Assembly (NCBI RefSeq): GCF_001552195.1
Contig: NZ_BCQS01000007.1
Location: 124,001 to 188,000 of the forward strand
Direction of reading: 5' to 3'
Length of the DNA: 64,000 nucleotides
DNA from: Actinomadura latina NBRC 106108
Lineage (GTDB): Bacteria > Actinomycetota > Actinomycetes > Streptosporangiales > Streptosporangiaceae
The notes beneath the pieces are model-generated. The model saw only the letters and a list, made by a program, of their open reading frames with translations. It searched no databases and was not told the origin of the DNA. How positions within the stretch are numbered: position 1 is the stretch's first letter; each line of letters begins with the position of its first letter. The position numbers and the translations under genes are program-made. Shown in pieces: positions 1 to 8,837 of this stretch.

Positions 1-214
1 CACCCTGACCGCCGAACCCGACGGGCTGACCGGGCCGAACCCGCCGCAGGAGCTCGCCGACCGGATGCATCGCCACTGGACCCGGTTCGCCGCCGCCGGC
101 GACCCCGGCTGGGAGCGCTTCGACCCGTCCACGCGGGCGGTGCAGACGTTCGGCGGGCCGTCCGACGAGGTCGTCCGCGACCCGCGCGGCGACATCCGCA
201 AGCTCTGGGACTAG
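1..214 (+). CDS. Carboxylesterase/lipase family protein, C-terminal end (partial)
   Basis: The frame is open from the window edge to a TAG and encodes about 70 residues. The stretch LADRMHRHWTRFAAAGDPGW, followed by a FDPSTRAVQTFGG-like segment, is typical of the extreme C-terminus of type-B carboxylesterases, where a helix precedes the 'GDPxWPxYD' turn. The catalytic residues lie outside the window, so activity cannot be judged. The stop codon shares the palindrome CTAG with the stop of the convergent oxidase gene, so the two genes end on the same four bases and no terminator separates them. Confidence 0.65.
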   Translation, partial: TLTAEPDGLTGPNPPQELADRMHRHWTRFAAAGDPGWERFDPSTRAVQTFGGPSDEVVRDPRGDIRKLWD

Positions 215-1398
215 AGCCGCTCGACGACGTGCTCGGCGATGGCCATGGCCGACGTGGCCCCCGGGGACGGGGCGTTGCGGACGGTCACGACCGGGCCGAC
301 ACGTCCGATGCGGAAGTCGTCGACGAGCGACCCGTCGGGGTCCACCGCCTGCGCGCGGACCCCGGCGGGCGCCGCGACGACGTCGGCCGCCGCGAGTTCC
401 GGGACGAAGGCGCGCGCCTCCGCGACGAACGCCCGCTTGACCGCCGACCCGTACAGCTCCTTCGCGCCCGTCCGCCAGTGCCGCCGCGCCAGGCGCCGGA
501 AGCCCGGCCAGCGGATCGTCTCCCACAGATCGGCCGGGCGGACGTCGCGCCGCCGGTAGCCCTCCCTGGCCAGCGCCAGGACGGCGTTGGGGCCGACGTC
601 CACGCCGCCGTCCACGCGGCGCGTGAAGTGCACCCCGAGGAACGGGTAGCGGGGGTCGGGCACCGGGTAGATGAGGCCGCGGACCAGGTCCGTCCGGGAC
701 GGGACGAGCCGGTAGTACTCGCCCCGGAACGGGATGATCGCCGGGGCCGGTGAGTCGCCCGCCAGGTGCGATACCCGGTCGGCCTGGAGCCCGGCGCACA
801 CCACGAGCGCGTCGAACACCAGCTCCTCGTGCGCGGACGCGACCGTGACGCGGTCGCCGGCCCGGCCGAGACGGACGACCTCGAACCCCAGCCGCACCTC
901 TCCGCCGCCCTGCACGACGTCGCCCGCGAACGCGCGGGCAACCGCCGGGAAGTCGACGATCGCGGTGGTGGGGGAGTGCAGCGCGGCCACCCCGGCGGCG
1001 TGCGGCTCGATCTCCCGCAGCCCGCCGCCCGCCAGGCGCCGCAGCCCCGGCACCCCGTTGGCCGCCGCGCGCCGCTCGATCTCGTCCAGGGCGGCCGTCT
1101 CCGACGCGTCGCGGGCGACGACGACCTTGCCGCACTCCTCGTAGGGCAGGTCCCGGTCGGTGCAGTAGTCCTTGAGCAGGCCGATCCCGCGCCTGCACAG
1201 CGTCGCTTTCAGCGAGCCCGGGGCGTAGTACAGGCCCGCGTGGGCGACGCCGCTGTTGTGGCCCGTTTGATGGGCCGCGACACGGTCCTCCTTGTCGAGG
1301 ACCGTGACGGTCGCGCCGGGGCGCGTCTGCGTCAGCCGGCGCGCGATCGCCAGCCCGAGAATCCCCGCGCCGACGACCCCGACCCGTGTTTCCGCCAC
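211..1398 (-). CDS. lhgO: L-2-hydroxyglutarate oxidase (LhgO-like FAD oxidoreductase)
   Basis: A 395-residue protein of the DAO/GlpD FAD-dependent oxidoreductase family. The N-terminal dinucleotide fold is VGVVGAGILG (residues 6-15), followed by HQTGHNSGVAHAGLYYAPGS, a signature I associate with LhgO. LhgO oxidises L-2-hydroxyglutarate to 2-oxoglutarate and passes electrons to the membrane quinone pool. The length is normal for the family and the start is an ATG directly before the FAD motif. No transmembrane segment is evident, so peripheral membrane association is inferred. It ends tail-to-tail with the upstream esterase. Other members of the fold, such as glycine oxidase or sarcosine oxidase, are less likely because of the HNSGVxHxGxYY block. 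Confidence 0.85.
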   Translation of the reverse strand: MAETRVGVVGAGILGLAIARRLTQTRPGATVTVLDKEDRVAAHQTGHNSGVAHAGLYYAPGSLKATLCRRGIGLLKDYCTDRDLPYEECGKVVVARDASETAALDEIERRAAANGVPGLRRLAGGGLREIEPHAAGVAALHSPTTAIVDFPAVARAFAGDVVQGGGEVRLGFEVVRLGRAGDRVTVASAHEELVFDALVVCAGLQADRVSHLAGDSPAPAIIPFRGEYYRLVPSRTDLVRGLIYPVPDPRYPFLGVHFTRRVDGGVDVGPNAVLALAREGYRRRDVRPADLWETIRWPGFRRLARRHWRTGAKELYGSAVKRAFVAEARAFVPELAAADVVAAPAGVRAQAVDPDGSLVDDFRIGRVGPVVTVRNAPSPGATSAMAIAEHVVERL

Positions 1399-1424
1399 AT
1401 CCGCACCCTAGCGGTGGGCCGCGG

Positions 1425-1616
1425 TCAGCTCCCGAGGCGCTTGCGCCCCTGCGCGCGCACCCGCTTCCGCTGGGACGGGTCGAGCATCATGTACCCGACG
1501 AGCGGCGCGCCGATGACGCCGAGGATGATCAGCGCGCTCAGCCACCACGGGAAGACGAACAGGGTCAGGAAACCGACGACGACTCCGCCGATCACTACCT
1601 TGGTCTGGGTCGACAT
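1425..1616 (-). CDS. Small hydrophobic membrane protein
   Basis: A 63-residue protein beginning MSTQTKVVIGG. Residues 7-45 are almost entirely hydrophobic (VVVGFLTLFVFPWWLSALI, then ILGVIGAPLVGYMML), which suggests two closely spaced membrane helices or one hairpin. The C-terminus is strongly basic (QRKRVRAQGRKRLGS) and probably cytoplasmic. The start is fixed by a GGAGGT ribosome site 8-13 bases upstream; an upstream in-frame ATG would add a low-complexity basic tail and has no such site. I do not recognise the family. It lies 26 bases downstream of the lhgO start on the same strand, so it could be co-transcribed with lhgO. Confidence 0.65.
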   Translation of the reverse strand: MSTQTKVVIGGVVVGFLTLFVFPWWLSALIILGVIGAPLVGYMMLDPSQRKRVRAQGRKRLGS

Positions 1617-1750
1617 CTGGTACCTCCGTTTACGGGCCGCCCATCTGTGACAACGGCCGTCCCGCGACCGCTGTTCCACGATATGTCGCGAGTCGGGCGG
1701 ATGGCCATGATGATCTGGCCTCCACGGGAGGTATGCCCGGCGCCGGGCGG

Positions 1751-1807
1751 TCAGATGCGCGGTGCTCAGATGCGCGGTGCTCAGATGCGTCGGTGATCAG
1801 ATGCGCA
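1751..1807. repeat. 15-bp tandem repeat running into the hisN stop codon
   Basis: Two exact copies of TCAGATGCGCGGTGC (1751-1765 and 1766-1780) are followed by a 16-base variant (1781-1796) and a partial copy that begins at the hisN stop (1797). Read on the minus strand, each unit carries GCATCTGA, the last sense codon and stop of hisN. The array therefore looks like a slippage expansion of the gene's 3' end. It lies wholly downstream of the coding frame and does not change the protein. Confidence 0.8.
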
Positions 1808-2639
1808 GGGAGAGTTGGCCGCCGCCCAGCGTCCGCAGGACCTCGGCGTGCAGTTTCCCGTTCGTGCAGACGACGCTGCCGCCGTCCGGGCCCGGCACGC
1901 CGGACAGGTCGGTGAACATCCCGCCGGCCTCCTCCACGATGACCTGGAGGGCGGCGAGGTCCCACAGCGACACCTCCGGCTCGGCGGAGATGTCGACCGC
2001 GCCCTCGGCGACCATCATGTGCGACCAGAAGTCGCCGAACGCCCGCGTCCGCCACACCGACCGGGTCAGGTCGAGGAAGCGCGGGAGGCGGCCCTGCTCC
2101 TCCCAGCCGCTCAGGCTGGAGAACGACAGGGACGCATCGGACATCTCAGTCACCGACGACACGTTCATCCGGCTGGCGCGGGTGAGGCTGCGGCCCGTCC
2201 AGGCGCCGCCGCCGCGGGCCGCCCACCAGCGCCGGTTGAGCGCGGGCGCCGACACCACCCCGACGACGATCTCGTCGTTCTCCATCAGCGCGATCAGCGT
2301 CGCCCACACCGGGACGCCGCGCACGAAGTTCTTCGTGGCGTCGATCGGGTCGATGATCCAGCAGCGGTTCCCGTACCCGGTCTTGCCGTACTCCTCGCCG
2401 AGCACCGCGTCCCGCGGGCGGGCCCGCTTCAGCGTGCCGCGGATCTGCTCCTCCACGCTGCGGTCGGCGTCGCTGACCGGCGTCAGGTCCGGCTTGGTCT
2501 CGATGGCCAGATCGAGGGCGCGGAAACGCCTGGTCGTGATGTCGTCGGCCCCGTCCGCCAGCACATGCGCGAGACGCAGGTCATCGGAATAGCCCGCCAC
2601 GGCGTGCAACGCTACCCTGATCACCGCCGGTCCAGACAC
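1797..2639 (-). CDS. hisN: Histidinol-phosphatase (inositol monophosphatase family)
   Basis: Dephosphorylates L-histidinol phosphate in histidine biosynthesis. The 280-residue protein has the IMPase metal motifs GEEYGKTG, WIIDPIDATKNF (the family's DPIDGTxNF with Ala for Gly) and SLWDLAALQVIVEEAGG. The strings DDLRLAHVLADGAD and SSLSGWEEQGRLPRFLDLTR match the actinobacterial HisN type. The usual HisN N-terminus aligns from YSDDLRLAH (residue 17 here), so the GTG at 2639 may be too early; GTG codons at 2624 and 2600 are alternatives, and none has a clear ribosome site. In many actinomycetes hisN lies next to rsgA and aroA. Here a kinase and a divergent gene separate them. Confidence 0.88.
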   Translation of the reverse strand: MSGPAVIRVALHAVAGYSDDLRLAHVLADGADDITTRRFRALDLAIETKPDLTPVSDADRSVEEQIRGTLKRARPRDAVLGEEYGKTGYGNRCWIIDPIDATKNFVRGVPVWATLIALMENDEIVVGVVSAPALNRRWWAARGGGAWTGRSLTRASRMNVSSVTEMSDASLSFSSLSGWEEQGRLPRFLDLTRSVWRTRAFGDFWSHMMVAEGAVDISAEPEVSLWDLAALQVIVEEAGGMFTDLSGVPGPDGGSVVCTNGKLHAEVLRTLGGGQLSLRI

Positions 2640-2734
2640 ACTTACCCGTGCCGATCCGGCTTTTCGGTCGTCCGGACGTGGCGCGCCGGGCCGATGGCCG
2701 GTTTCGCGGGCCGGGCAGTGGCAGCATGGGGGCC

Positions 2735-3589
2735 ATGCCGCACGACCTTCCCGCGTGGGTGGCCGAGCTGACCGACCCGCGCCGGGCGGCGACGCTCGAC
2801 GAGCTCGCCGACCGCCTCGTCCCCCTCGCCGAGCACGCCATCGACGTGTCCCGCCGCTTGCAGGCGCAGCTCAACGAGCTCAACGACCCGTTCAAGCGCG
2901 AAGCGCTCTACGGGCGCGTGGAGCGGCTGAAGGCCCGGGTGAGCGAGGCCCTGGACGAGATCACGGCGGAGATCGCCGCGTCCGGGGAGGAGCGCATCGA
3001 GCGGGTCTGGGCGGACTGGGCCGAGCAGGCCGGGCCCGGCGACCGCGGCGCGCGGGAGCGGGAGCTGCGCGGCCTGCTGGACCGCGACATCGTCCCGGTG
3101 CTGTCCAGGCAGCAGAAGGACGTCGCCGAACGCGTCGCCGAACGCACCTCCGAGGCGCTGGAGGACGCGACGCAGACGCTGCTCACGCGGGTGGAGGAGC
3201 TGGCCAGGGCGGTCACCGACCTGATCCACGACGTGCTGCCGCTCGCCCGCGAGGGCCTGGCGCTGGCCAGCCGCATCTCGGCCCTTTCCGGCCAGGCCCG
3301 GAAGGCGGGCCGGGGGCCGGTACCGGACGAGCTGAAGGACGCGGGCGCCGAGACGTCCCGGGCGTTCGACGAGGCCGTGGCGCGGCTGGAGCTGGAGTGG
3401 TCCGCGCTCGGCGCCCGGTCGGCCGTCGTGCGGGCGGCGCTGCGCGGCGCGGAGGAGAGCGCGTTCAGCCACGTCACCGAGGAGATGACCCGGTGCGTGG
3501 AGGAGCTCGCGCCCCGGCACGTCAGGGCGCTGAACGAGGCCGAGGCCAAGGCCCGCGCCCTCTTCGGCGAGCCGCCCGGCCAGGACTGA
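2735..3589 (+). CDS. Coiled-coil hypothetical protein
   Basis: A 284-residue soluble, highly charged, alpha-helical protein that I cannot assign to a named family. It starts MPHDLPAWVAELTDPRRAATLDEL and continues with long Glu/Arg/Ala/Leu-rich heptad-like stretches (roughly residues 30-80 and 95-165). It has no signal peptide, membrane helix or catalytic motif. An in-frame ATG at 2726 is an alternative start. It is divergent from hisN and convergent with the Ser/Thr kinase gene, so its position gives no functional hint. Helical structure is the only safe prediction. Confidence 0.6.
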   Translation: MPHDLPAWVAELTDPRRAATLDELADRLVPLAEHAIDVSRRLQAQLNELNDPFKREALYGRVERLKARVSEALDEITAEIAASGEERIERVWADWAEQAGPGDRGARERELRGLLDRDIVPVLSRQQKDVAERVAERTSEALEDATQTLLTRVEELARAVTDLIHDVLPLAREGLALASRISALSGQARKAGRGPVPDELKDAGAETSRAFDEAVARLELEWSALGARSAVVRAALRGAEESAFSHVTEEMTRCVEELAPRHVRALNEAEAKARALFGEPPGQD

Positions 3590-3607
3590 GCGGCTAGGAC
3601 TGCGCGG

Positions 3608-5128
3608 CTAGGACGTCAGGGTCAGGGACCGCAGGAACGACTCGTAGTACCGGACGCTCTCGTCCCAGTGCGCCTGGTCGGTCGCGAGCAGCACCTGGTA
3701 GAAGACGCCGCCGGACTTGAACACCCGCACGCGCGTGCGCCCCGGCGTGCCGTTCTTGACGAAGGTGAACTGCACTTCGGCCGCCGGCCCGTACTTGTAG
3801 GGGACGTCCCGGTCGAAATCCTCCTGCTTGAAGCGGGGGTACGAGGCCGGGTCGTTCTTCATCTGGCCGATGGCGGACGCGAGGCCGTCTCCGGGGCTCT
3901 GGAAGGATGAGCCGAGACGCTGGAACGCCAGCCCTCGCGTGACGCCCGCCGCCCGGTCGGTGAACGTCACGTCGTCGCCCTCGGCCTCTTCCTTCCACCC
4001 TGCGGGGACGGCCGCGGTGAACGTCGACCCCCGGTACTCGCGGAAGCCCTCCGGCACGGAGGCCCGCGCGGACGGCGCGGACGGCGAGGTCCCCGGCCGC
4101 CCGTTCCCGCTCTGCCCCCGGTCGCCGTCGACGAACACGACGACCGCGACGACGGCGGCGGCCAGCGCGGCCGCGAAGATCCCGGCGGGCACGACCAGCG
4201 GCCACGGGAAGCGCCTCCGCCGCCGCTGCGGAACCGGCGGAACCGTCGGAACGGTCGGCGACGCCACCGGAGGCTGCAGCGTCACATTGTGGGGCGCCTC
4301 CACCGGCGTGAACGCTGGCGAGGGCGCACCCCGCGCGACCCGGAGCAGCCGCCCGGCCTCGTCCGGCCCCATCCGCTCGCCGGGGTCCTTGCGCAGCAGC
4401 CCGTGCAGGACGGGTGCGAGGGGGCCGGCGAGGCGGAGCGGGTCCGGATCGTCCGACAGGACCGCGGCCATCACGCCCCACACGTCCGGCCGCCCGAACG
4501 GGGGGCGGCCCTCGGCGGCGGCGTACAGCGTCGCGCCCAGCGACCACAGGTCGGACGCCGGGGTCGCCTTCTGGTGCCGGGCCTGCTCGGGCGCCAGGTA
4601 CGCGGGCGACCCGACGATCGCGCCCGCCTGGGTGAGCGTCTCGTCGCCCGCCACGGTCGCGATGCCGAAGTCGGTGAGGACGGCCCGGCCGGGCGGCAGC
4701 AGCACGTTCCCCGGCTTGACGTCGCGGTGCACGACCCCGGCCCCGTGGGCGGCGCCCAGCGCGTCCAGCAGGTCGAGGCCGATCGCCGCGACCCGCGCGG
4801 GCGGCAGCGGACCCTCCCGCGCGATGACCTTGTCGAGCCCCTCCGCCCGGACGAGCTGCATCACGATCCACGGCCGGCCGTCCTCCTCGACGACGTCGTA
4901 GACCGTGACGATTCCCGGATGGTCGAGCCGCGCCGCCGACCGCGCCTCCCGGAACGTCCGCGCGTACAGCCGCTCGACCTGCGCGTCGTCCAGGCCCTGC
5001 GGCAGCGACACCTCCTTGACCGCCACCTCGCGGTCGAGCGTCCGGTCGCGGGCCCGCCACACCGCGCCCATTCCACCCCGGCCGAGCATCTCCAGGAGCT
5101 CGTACCGCGCCGCGATCATCTGAGGCAT
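3608..5128 (-). CDS. Transmembrane Ser/Thr protein kinase (PknB-like)
   Basis: A 506-residue receptor-type Hanks kinase. The cytoplasmic kinase domain (about 9-275) has the glycine loop GRGGMG (16-21), catalytic Lys38, HRDVKPGN (134-141, catalytic Asp136), DFG (153-155) and the SPAYLAPEQ activation-loop end. A Pro-rich basic linker (QRRRRRFPWP) precedes one transmembrane helix at about 312-335. The external C-terminal domain of about 150 residues begins after a Ser/Gly-rich stretch (FREYRGSTFTAAVPAGW) and resembles small sensor domains rather than PASTA repeats, so it probably does not bind muropeptides like PknB. It lies 39 bases downstream of rsgA on the same strand, so it may be read from the aroA-rsgA transcript. 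Confidence 0.9.
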   Translation of the reverse strand: MPQMIAARYELLEMLGRGGMGAVWRARDRTLDREVAVKEVSLPQGLDDAQVERLYARTFREARSAARLDHPGIVTVYDVVEEDGRPWIVMQLVRAEGLDKVIAREGPLPPARVAAIGLDLLDALGAAHGAGVVHRDVKPGNVLLPPGRAVLTDFGIATVAGDETLTQAGAIVGSPAYLAPEQARHQKATPASDLWSLGATLYAAAEGRPPFGRPDVWGVMAAVLSDDPDPLRLAGPLAPVLHGLLRKDPGERMGPDEAGRLLRVARGAPSPAFTPVEAPHNVTLQPPVASPTVPTVPPVPQRRRRRFPWPLVVPAGIFAAALAAAVVAVVVFVDGDRGQSGNGRPGTSPSAPSARASVPEGFREYRGSTFTAAVPAGWKEEAEGDDVTFTDRAAGVTRGLAFQRLGSSFQSPGDGLASAIGQMKNDPASYPRFKQEDFDRDVPYKYGPAAEVQFTFVKNGTPGRTRVRVFKSGGVFYQVLLATDQAHWDESVRYYESFLRSLTLTS

Positions 5129-5167
5129 GCAGCGACCCTACCGACGGGCCGCGGTGGCCGTCGCGGG

Positions 5168-6175
5168 CTATTCGGCGTCGGCCTCGCGGGAGGACAGGAG
5201 GCGGCGCAGGGAGTCCAGGCGGGCCCGGGACGCGCGGCCCTCCGCGACCCACTCATCGAGGCCGCAATCGTCCTGGAAGTGGTCGCAGTGCGGCGGGCAG
5301 CGCTCGGCGGCGCCCTCCGCGAGGTCGTCGAACGCGTTGATCACGTTCTCCGGTTCGACGTGCGCCAGGCCGAAGCTGCGGACGCCCGGGGTGTCGATGA
5401 TCCAGCCGTCGCCGCCGGGCAGTTCGAGCGCGATCGCGGACGAGGAGGTGTGCCGGCCCCGCCCGGTGACCGCGTTGACGTGGCTCACCGCGCGTTCCGC
5501 GTCCGGGACGAGGGAGTTCACCAGCGTCGACTTGCCGACCCCCGAGTGGCCCACCAGCACGCTGGTGCGGCCGGTCAGGTGGCCGCGCAGCTCCGCCAGG
5601 TCGCCGCCCCGCCGCGTCACCACGTACGGGACGCCGAGCGGCGCGTACTCGGCGACCAGCGCGTCCGCGTCGGCGAGGTCGGCCTTGGTGAGGCAGAGCA
5701 GCGGGTCCATCCCGGCGTCGTAGGCGGCGACGAGCTGCCGGTCGATCATGCGGGGGCGCGGCTCCGGGTCGGCGAGCGCGGTCACGATGGCGAGCTGGTC
5801 GGCGTTCGCGACGATGATCCGCTCGAACGGGTCGGTGTCGTCGGCGGTGCGGCGCAGCGACGAGGTGCGCGGCTCCACCCGGACGATCCGGGCGAGGGTG
5901 TCGGGATCGCCGGAGACGTCCCCGACGAGCGCCACCCGGTCGCCCACGACGACGCCCTTGCGGCCCAGCTCGCGGGCGCGCATCGCGGTGACGCCGCGCT
6001 CGTCGCCGGTGCCGGCGCCGACCAGGCAGCGGTACCGGCCGCGGTCCACCGCCAGCACGAGGCCGCGCGAGGCGTCCTCGTGCGCGGGACGGCGGCGGGT
6101 GCGCGGTCGCGACCCGCGGCGCCCGGGCCGCACCCGGACGTCGTCCTCGTCGTAGTCGCTCGTTCGTCGAGCCAG
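5168..6175 (-). CDS. rsgA: Ribosome small-subunit-dependent GTPase RsgA
   Basis: A late 30S-subunit maturation factor. It has an OB-like N-terminal domain, a circularly permuted GTPase domain with G4 (CLTKADL), G1 (GHSGVGKST) and G3 (IDTPGVRSF), and a C-terminal zinc module C-x3-C-x-H-x5-C (CPPHCDHFQDDC). The start is unusual. The N-terminal stretch ARRTSDYDEDDVRVRPGRRG, which I recall as conserved in actinobacterial RsgA, can only be reached from CTG at 6175, five codons after the in-frame aroA stop, with AGGGGCGG upstream. No ATG, GTG or TTG lies between. The first conventional start is GTG 6133, which would remove 14 residues. The gene is in the aroA transcription unit. Confidence 0.9.
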   Translation of the reverse strand: MARRTSDYDEDDVRVRPGRRGSRPRTRRRPAHEDASRGLVLAVDRGRYRCLVGAGTGDERGVTAMRARELGRKGVVVGDRVALVGDVSGDPDTLARIVRVEPRTSSLRRTADDTDPFERIIVANADQLAIVTALADPEPRPRMIDRQLVAAYDAGMDPLLCLTKADLADADALVAEYAPLGVPYVVTRRGGDLAELRGHLTGRTSVLVGHSGVGKSTLVNSLVPDAERAVSHVNAVTGRGRHTSSSAIALELPGGDGWIIDTPGVRSFGLAHVEPENVINAFDDLAEGAAERCPPHCDHFQDDCGLDEWVAEGRASRARLDSLRRLLSSREADAE

Positions 6176-6190
6176 TGTCCGCCCCTGCCG

Positions 6191-7462
6191 TCAGGCGGGC
6201 GCCAGCATCGACGCCCACAGCCGAGTGAAGTTCGGAAGAGTCTTGCCCACGGTGCCCGGATTCTCCACCTCGATGCCGGGAACGGCCAGGCCGAGCAGCG
6301 CCGCCGCCATCACCATCCGGTGGTCGTCGTAGGTGTGGAAGACGCCGCCGCGCAGCGGGCGCGGGCGGATCTCCAGTCCGTCCGGCAGCTCGGTGGCGTC
6401 GCCGCCCAGCCCGTTGATCTCCGCGACCAGCGCCGCGAGGCGGTCGGTCTCGTGGCCGCGCAGGTGCGCGATCCCCGTCAGCCTGGACGGCGAGTCCGCG
6501 AGGGCGCACAGCGCCGCGAGCACCGGGGTCAGCTCGCCGACCTCGTGCAGGTCGGCGTCCAGCCCGGCGAACCCGCCCCGGCCGCGCACCGTCAGGCCGT
6601 CCGGCCCGCGGGACACCTCGGCGCCCATCGTCGCGAGCAGGCCGCGCAGCGCGTCACCCGGCTGCGCCGTCTCCGCCGGCCAGCCCGGCACGGTCACCCG
6701 CCCGCCCGTGACGAGCGCGGCGGAGAGGAACTGCGCCGCGTTCGACAGGTCCGGCTCGATCGTCCAGTCGCGGCCGTGGAGCGGGCCGGGCGCGACCCGC
6801 CACGCGTCCTGCTCCGCCTCGACCGCGGCGCCCGCCTCGCGGAGCATCCCGACGGTCATCGCCAGATGCGCCGCCGACGGCACCGGCGGGCCCTCGTGCC
6901 GGACCTCGACGCCCTTCTCGAAGCGCGGCGCGGCCAGCAGCAGCCCCGACACCAGCTGGGACGAACCGGACGCGTCGATCACGACCTCGCCGCCGTTCAC
7001 CGAGCCCGTGCCCCGGACGGTGAACGGGAGCGCGCCCCGCCCGCCGTCGTCGATGGCGGCGCCGAGCGCCCGCAGCGCCGTGATGATCGGGCCCATCGGC
7101 CGCTCCCGGGCGCGCGGGTCGCCGTCCACGAAGACCTCGCCGGACGCGAGCGCCGCGACCGGCGGCAGGAATCGCATCACCGTCCCGGCCAGGCCCGTGT
7201 CGACGCTCGCCGGGCCGCGCAGCTCACCCGGGACGATCCGCCAGGCCGCACCGTCCTGCGCGATCCCCGTGCCGAGCGCGCCGAGCGCCGCGGCCATCAG
7301 ATCGGTGTCGCGGCTGCGCAGCGGCCGGACGATCCGGCCGGGCGCGGCGGCGACCGCGGCCAGGACCAGCGCGCGGTTGGTCATCGACTTCGAACCGGGC
7401 AGCGGCACCGTGGCGTCCACCGGGGCGTGCGCGACCGGGGCGGACCAATGCGGAGTGGGCAT
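6191..7462 (-). CDS. aroA: 3-phosphoshikimate 1-carboxyvinyltransferase (EPSP synthase)
   Basis: The sixth step of the shikimate pathway, which joins shikimate 3-phosphate and PEP. The 423-residue protein has the substrate-binding [16 protein letters not shown] near the N-terminus, AGTVMRF (the PEP-site NAGTAMRF equivalent), the [12 protein letters not shown] stretch, and HxTDRxxAL (HETDRLAAL) with [11 protein letters not shown] near the C-terminus. The NAGTAMRP-type loop reads [10 protein letters not shown], as in actinobacterial enzymes. It lies 44 bases downstream of an anti-sigma factor gene and directly before rsgA, with 15 bases between stop and likely rsgA start. The aroA-rsgA neighbourhood is common in actinomycetes. 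Confidence 0.93.
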   Translation of the reverse strand: MPTPHWSAPVAHAPVDATVPLPGSKSMTNRALVLAAVAAAPGRIVRPLRSRDTDLMAAALGALGTGIAQDGAAWRIVPGELRGPASVDTGLAGTVMRFLPPVAALASGEVFVDGDPRARERPMGPIITALRALGAAIDDGGRGALPFTVRGTGSVNGGEVVIDASGSSQLVSGLLLAAPRFEKGVEVRHEGPPVPSAAHLAMTVGMLREAGAAVEAEQDAWRVAPGPLHGRDWTIEPDLSNAAQFLSAALVTGGRVTVPGWPAETAQPGDALRGLLATMGAEVSRGPDGLTVRGRGGFAGLDADLHEVGELTPVLAALCALADSPSRLTGIAHLRGHETDRLAALVAEINGLGGDATELPDGLEIRPRPLRGGVFHTYDDHRMVMAAALLGLAVPGIEVENPGTVGKTLPNFTRLWASMLAPA

Positions 7463-7506
7463 GCCCCAAGGTTATCGGGCCGGGGCGAATCGGAGCGGGG
7501 AGCGGA

Positions 7507-8247
7507 TCACAGCGGGATGGTGAGCAGCGTCCCGCCGCTGTCGAGCCTGACGGCGAAGTGGTCGATCTGCTGCCGGTCGAGCCCCGTGCCGCCCTGCATG
7601 ATCAGCGGCTTCGGCTGGCCCGGCACGCCGTAGCCCTTGTCGGGGACGCGCCAGCCCGCGACGACGCTGTGCTCACCGTCCCGCGACACGGCCTCCAGAT
7701 GGCACCGCAGCGGGCCCTTGATACCGCGCAGCTCCAGGCTGACCTGCGTACCCCAGCCCTTGTCGACCAGGCCGACCGTCCCGGACGCGCCCGTGCCCGC
7801 GTCCGTCGCGCGGAACTGCTGCCCCGTGACCGGCTGCGCCACGGGCGGCGGCTTCGGGTTCGCGCCCTCGTCGCCGTTCAGCGTCGTCCCCAGCGCGATG
7901 CCCGCGCCCAGCGCCACCGCCGCGGCGGCGGTGCCGGCCGCGTACGCGCCGCGGCGGAACCGCCGGTCCGCCCGCCGCCGCCGGCGCATCATGTCGATCA
8001 CCGGCGCCGGCGGTGTGGACGGCTCGTCCTCCTCCGCGGCGGCCTCCGGGCCCGGCTCCGGGCCCGGCCCCGCCGCCGCGCCGGGCGCCACCTCGAAGAG
8101 GGCCCCGGCCGTCCCGGCCAGTTCGCCCAGCTCGGCCTGGCACCGGCCGCACCCGGGCAGATGCGCCTCGAACGCCCGCCGATCGCCGTCTTCGAGAAGG
8201 CCCAGCGCGTAGGCGCCGACGTCGGTGTGCTCGATCTGGGAACTCAT
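7507..8247 (-). CDS. Zinc-binding anti-sigma factor (RslA/RskA-like)
   Basis: A 246-residue membrane anti-sigma factor. The cytoplasmic N-terminal domain has the ZAS motif HxxxCxxC at His29, Cys33 and Cys36 (HLPGCGRC), followed by a Pro/Glu/Gly-rich linker, a basic stretch (MMRRRRRADRRFRRG) and one transmembrane helix around residues 110-132. The extracellular part (FRATDAGTGASGTVGLV and following) resembles the RskA C-terminal domain. Its ATG overlaps the stop of the sigma-factor gene (ATGA at 8244-8247), which supports a translationally coupled sigma/anti-sigma pair. The signal it senses is unknown; a redox or zinc-dependent release is plausible from the ZAS Cys residues. Confidence 0.87.
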   Translation of the reverse strand: MSSQIEHTDVGAYALGLLEDGDRRAFEAHLPGCGRCQAELGELAGTAGALFEVAPGAAAGPGPEPGPEAAAEEDEPSTPPAPVIDMMRRRRRADRRFRRGAYAAGTAAAAVALGAGIALGTTLNGDEGANPKPPPVAQPVTGQQFRATDAGTGASGTVGLVDKGWGTQVSLELRGIKGPLRCHLEAVSRDGEHSVVAGWRVPDKGYGVPGQPKPLIMQGGTGLDRQQIDHFAVRLDSGGTLLTIPL

Positions 8248-8837
8248 GAGGTCACCCCCCTCTCCTCCAAGGCGACGCGCAAGGCGCGCAGCGCGTAGTA
8301 CACGCGGGACTTCACCGTCCCCACCGGGATGCCGAGGTACTCGGCGGCCTGGTTGACCGTACGGTCGCGCAGCACCGTCTCCGTCAGCGCCTGCCGATGC
8401 GCGGGGGAGAGGGACTCCAGCGCCTCCGTCACGACCACCTTGCGCAGCAGGCCGTCCATCTCGTCCGCCATCGGGAGGTTCTCCAGGGGGCCGTCGCCGA
8501 CCTCCGGCGGCCTGACCTCGCGCTGCCGCCGGTTGTCGATCACGATACGCCGGGAGACCGTGGCCAGCCACGGCATCAGCGAGGACGTCCGGTCGTCCAG
8601 CCGGTCCGCGCTGCGCCACGCCCTGATCATGGTCTCCTGCACCACGTCCTCGGCCCACTGGCGGTCACCGCCGGTGAGCCGGAGGACGAACGCGAGGAGG
8701 GGCCGATGGTACTCGCGGTACAGCTCGGCGGCGATCTCCTCGTCGCTGGCGGCCGATGGCGGCCGTGCCGTGCCGGGGCGGCGGAGCAGGCTCCGCAACC
8801 CGCCGGGCTGGCGACCGGTCGGTCCGGGAAGTGCCAT
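8244..8837 (-). CDS. ECF-type RNA polymerase sigma factor
   Basis: A 197-residue sigma-70 family protein with region 2 (ELYREYHRPLLAFVLRLTGG, then WAEDVVQETMIRAWR and LMPWLATVSRRIVIDNRR) and region 4 (LESLSPAHRQALTETVLRD, then VNQAAEYLGIPVGTVKSRVYYAL). The arrangement resembles SigL/SigK-type ECF factors that are controlled by a zinc anti-sigma factor. The start at 8837 (MALPGPTG) has GGAG about 11 bases upstream; a longer in-frame start would add a basic low-complexity leader. The next gene is its presumed antagonist, overlapping by four bases. Target genes cannot be told from the sequence. Confidence 0.88.
   Translation of the reverse strand: MALPGPTGRQPGGLRSLLRRPGTARPPSAASDEEIAAELYREYHRPLLAFVLRLTGGDRQWAEDVVQETMIRAWRSADRLDDRTSSLMPWLATVSRRIVIDNRRQREVRPPEVGDGPLENLPMADEMDGLLRKVVVTEALESLSPAHRQALTETVLRDRTVNQAAEYLGIPVGTVKSRVYYALRALRVALEERGVTS

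Noticed and set aside
1751..1807. Possible CRISPR-like repeats
   Set aside because: Units are directly abutting with no spacers, so this is a plain tandem array.
4289..7633. Very long open frame on the plus strand opposite the kinase, rsgA and aroA genes
   Set aside because: It is the antisense shadow of three well-recognised minus-strand genes; its translation is low-complexity and Arg/His-rich with no motif.
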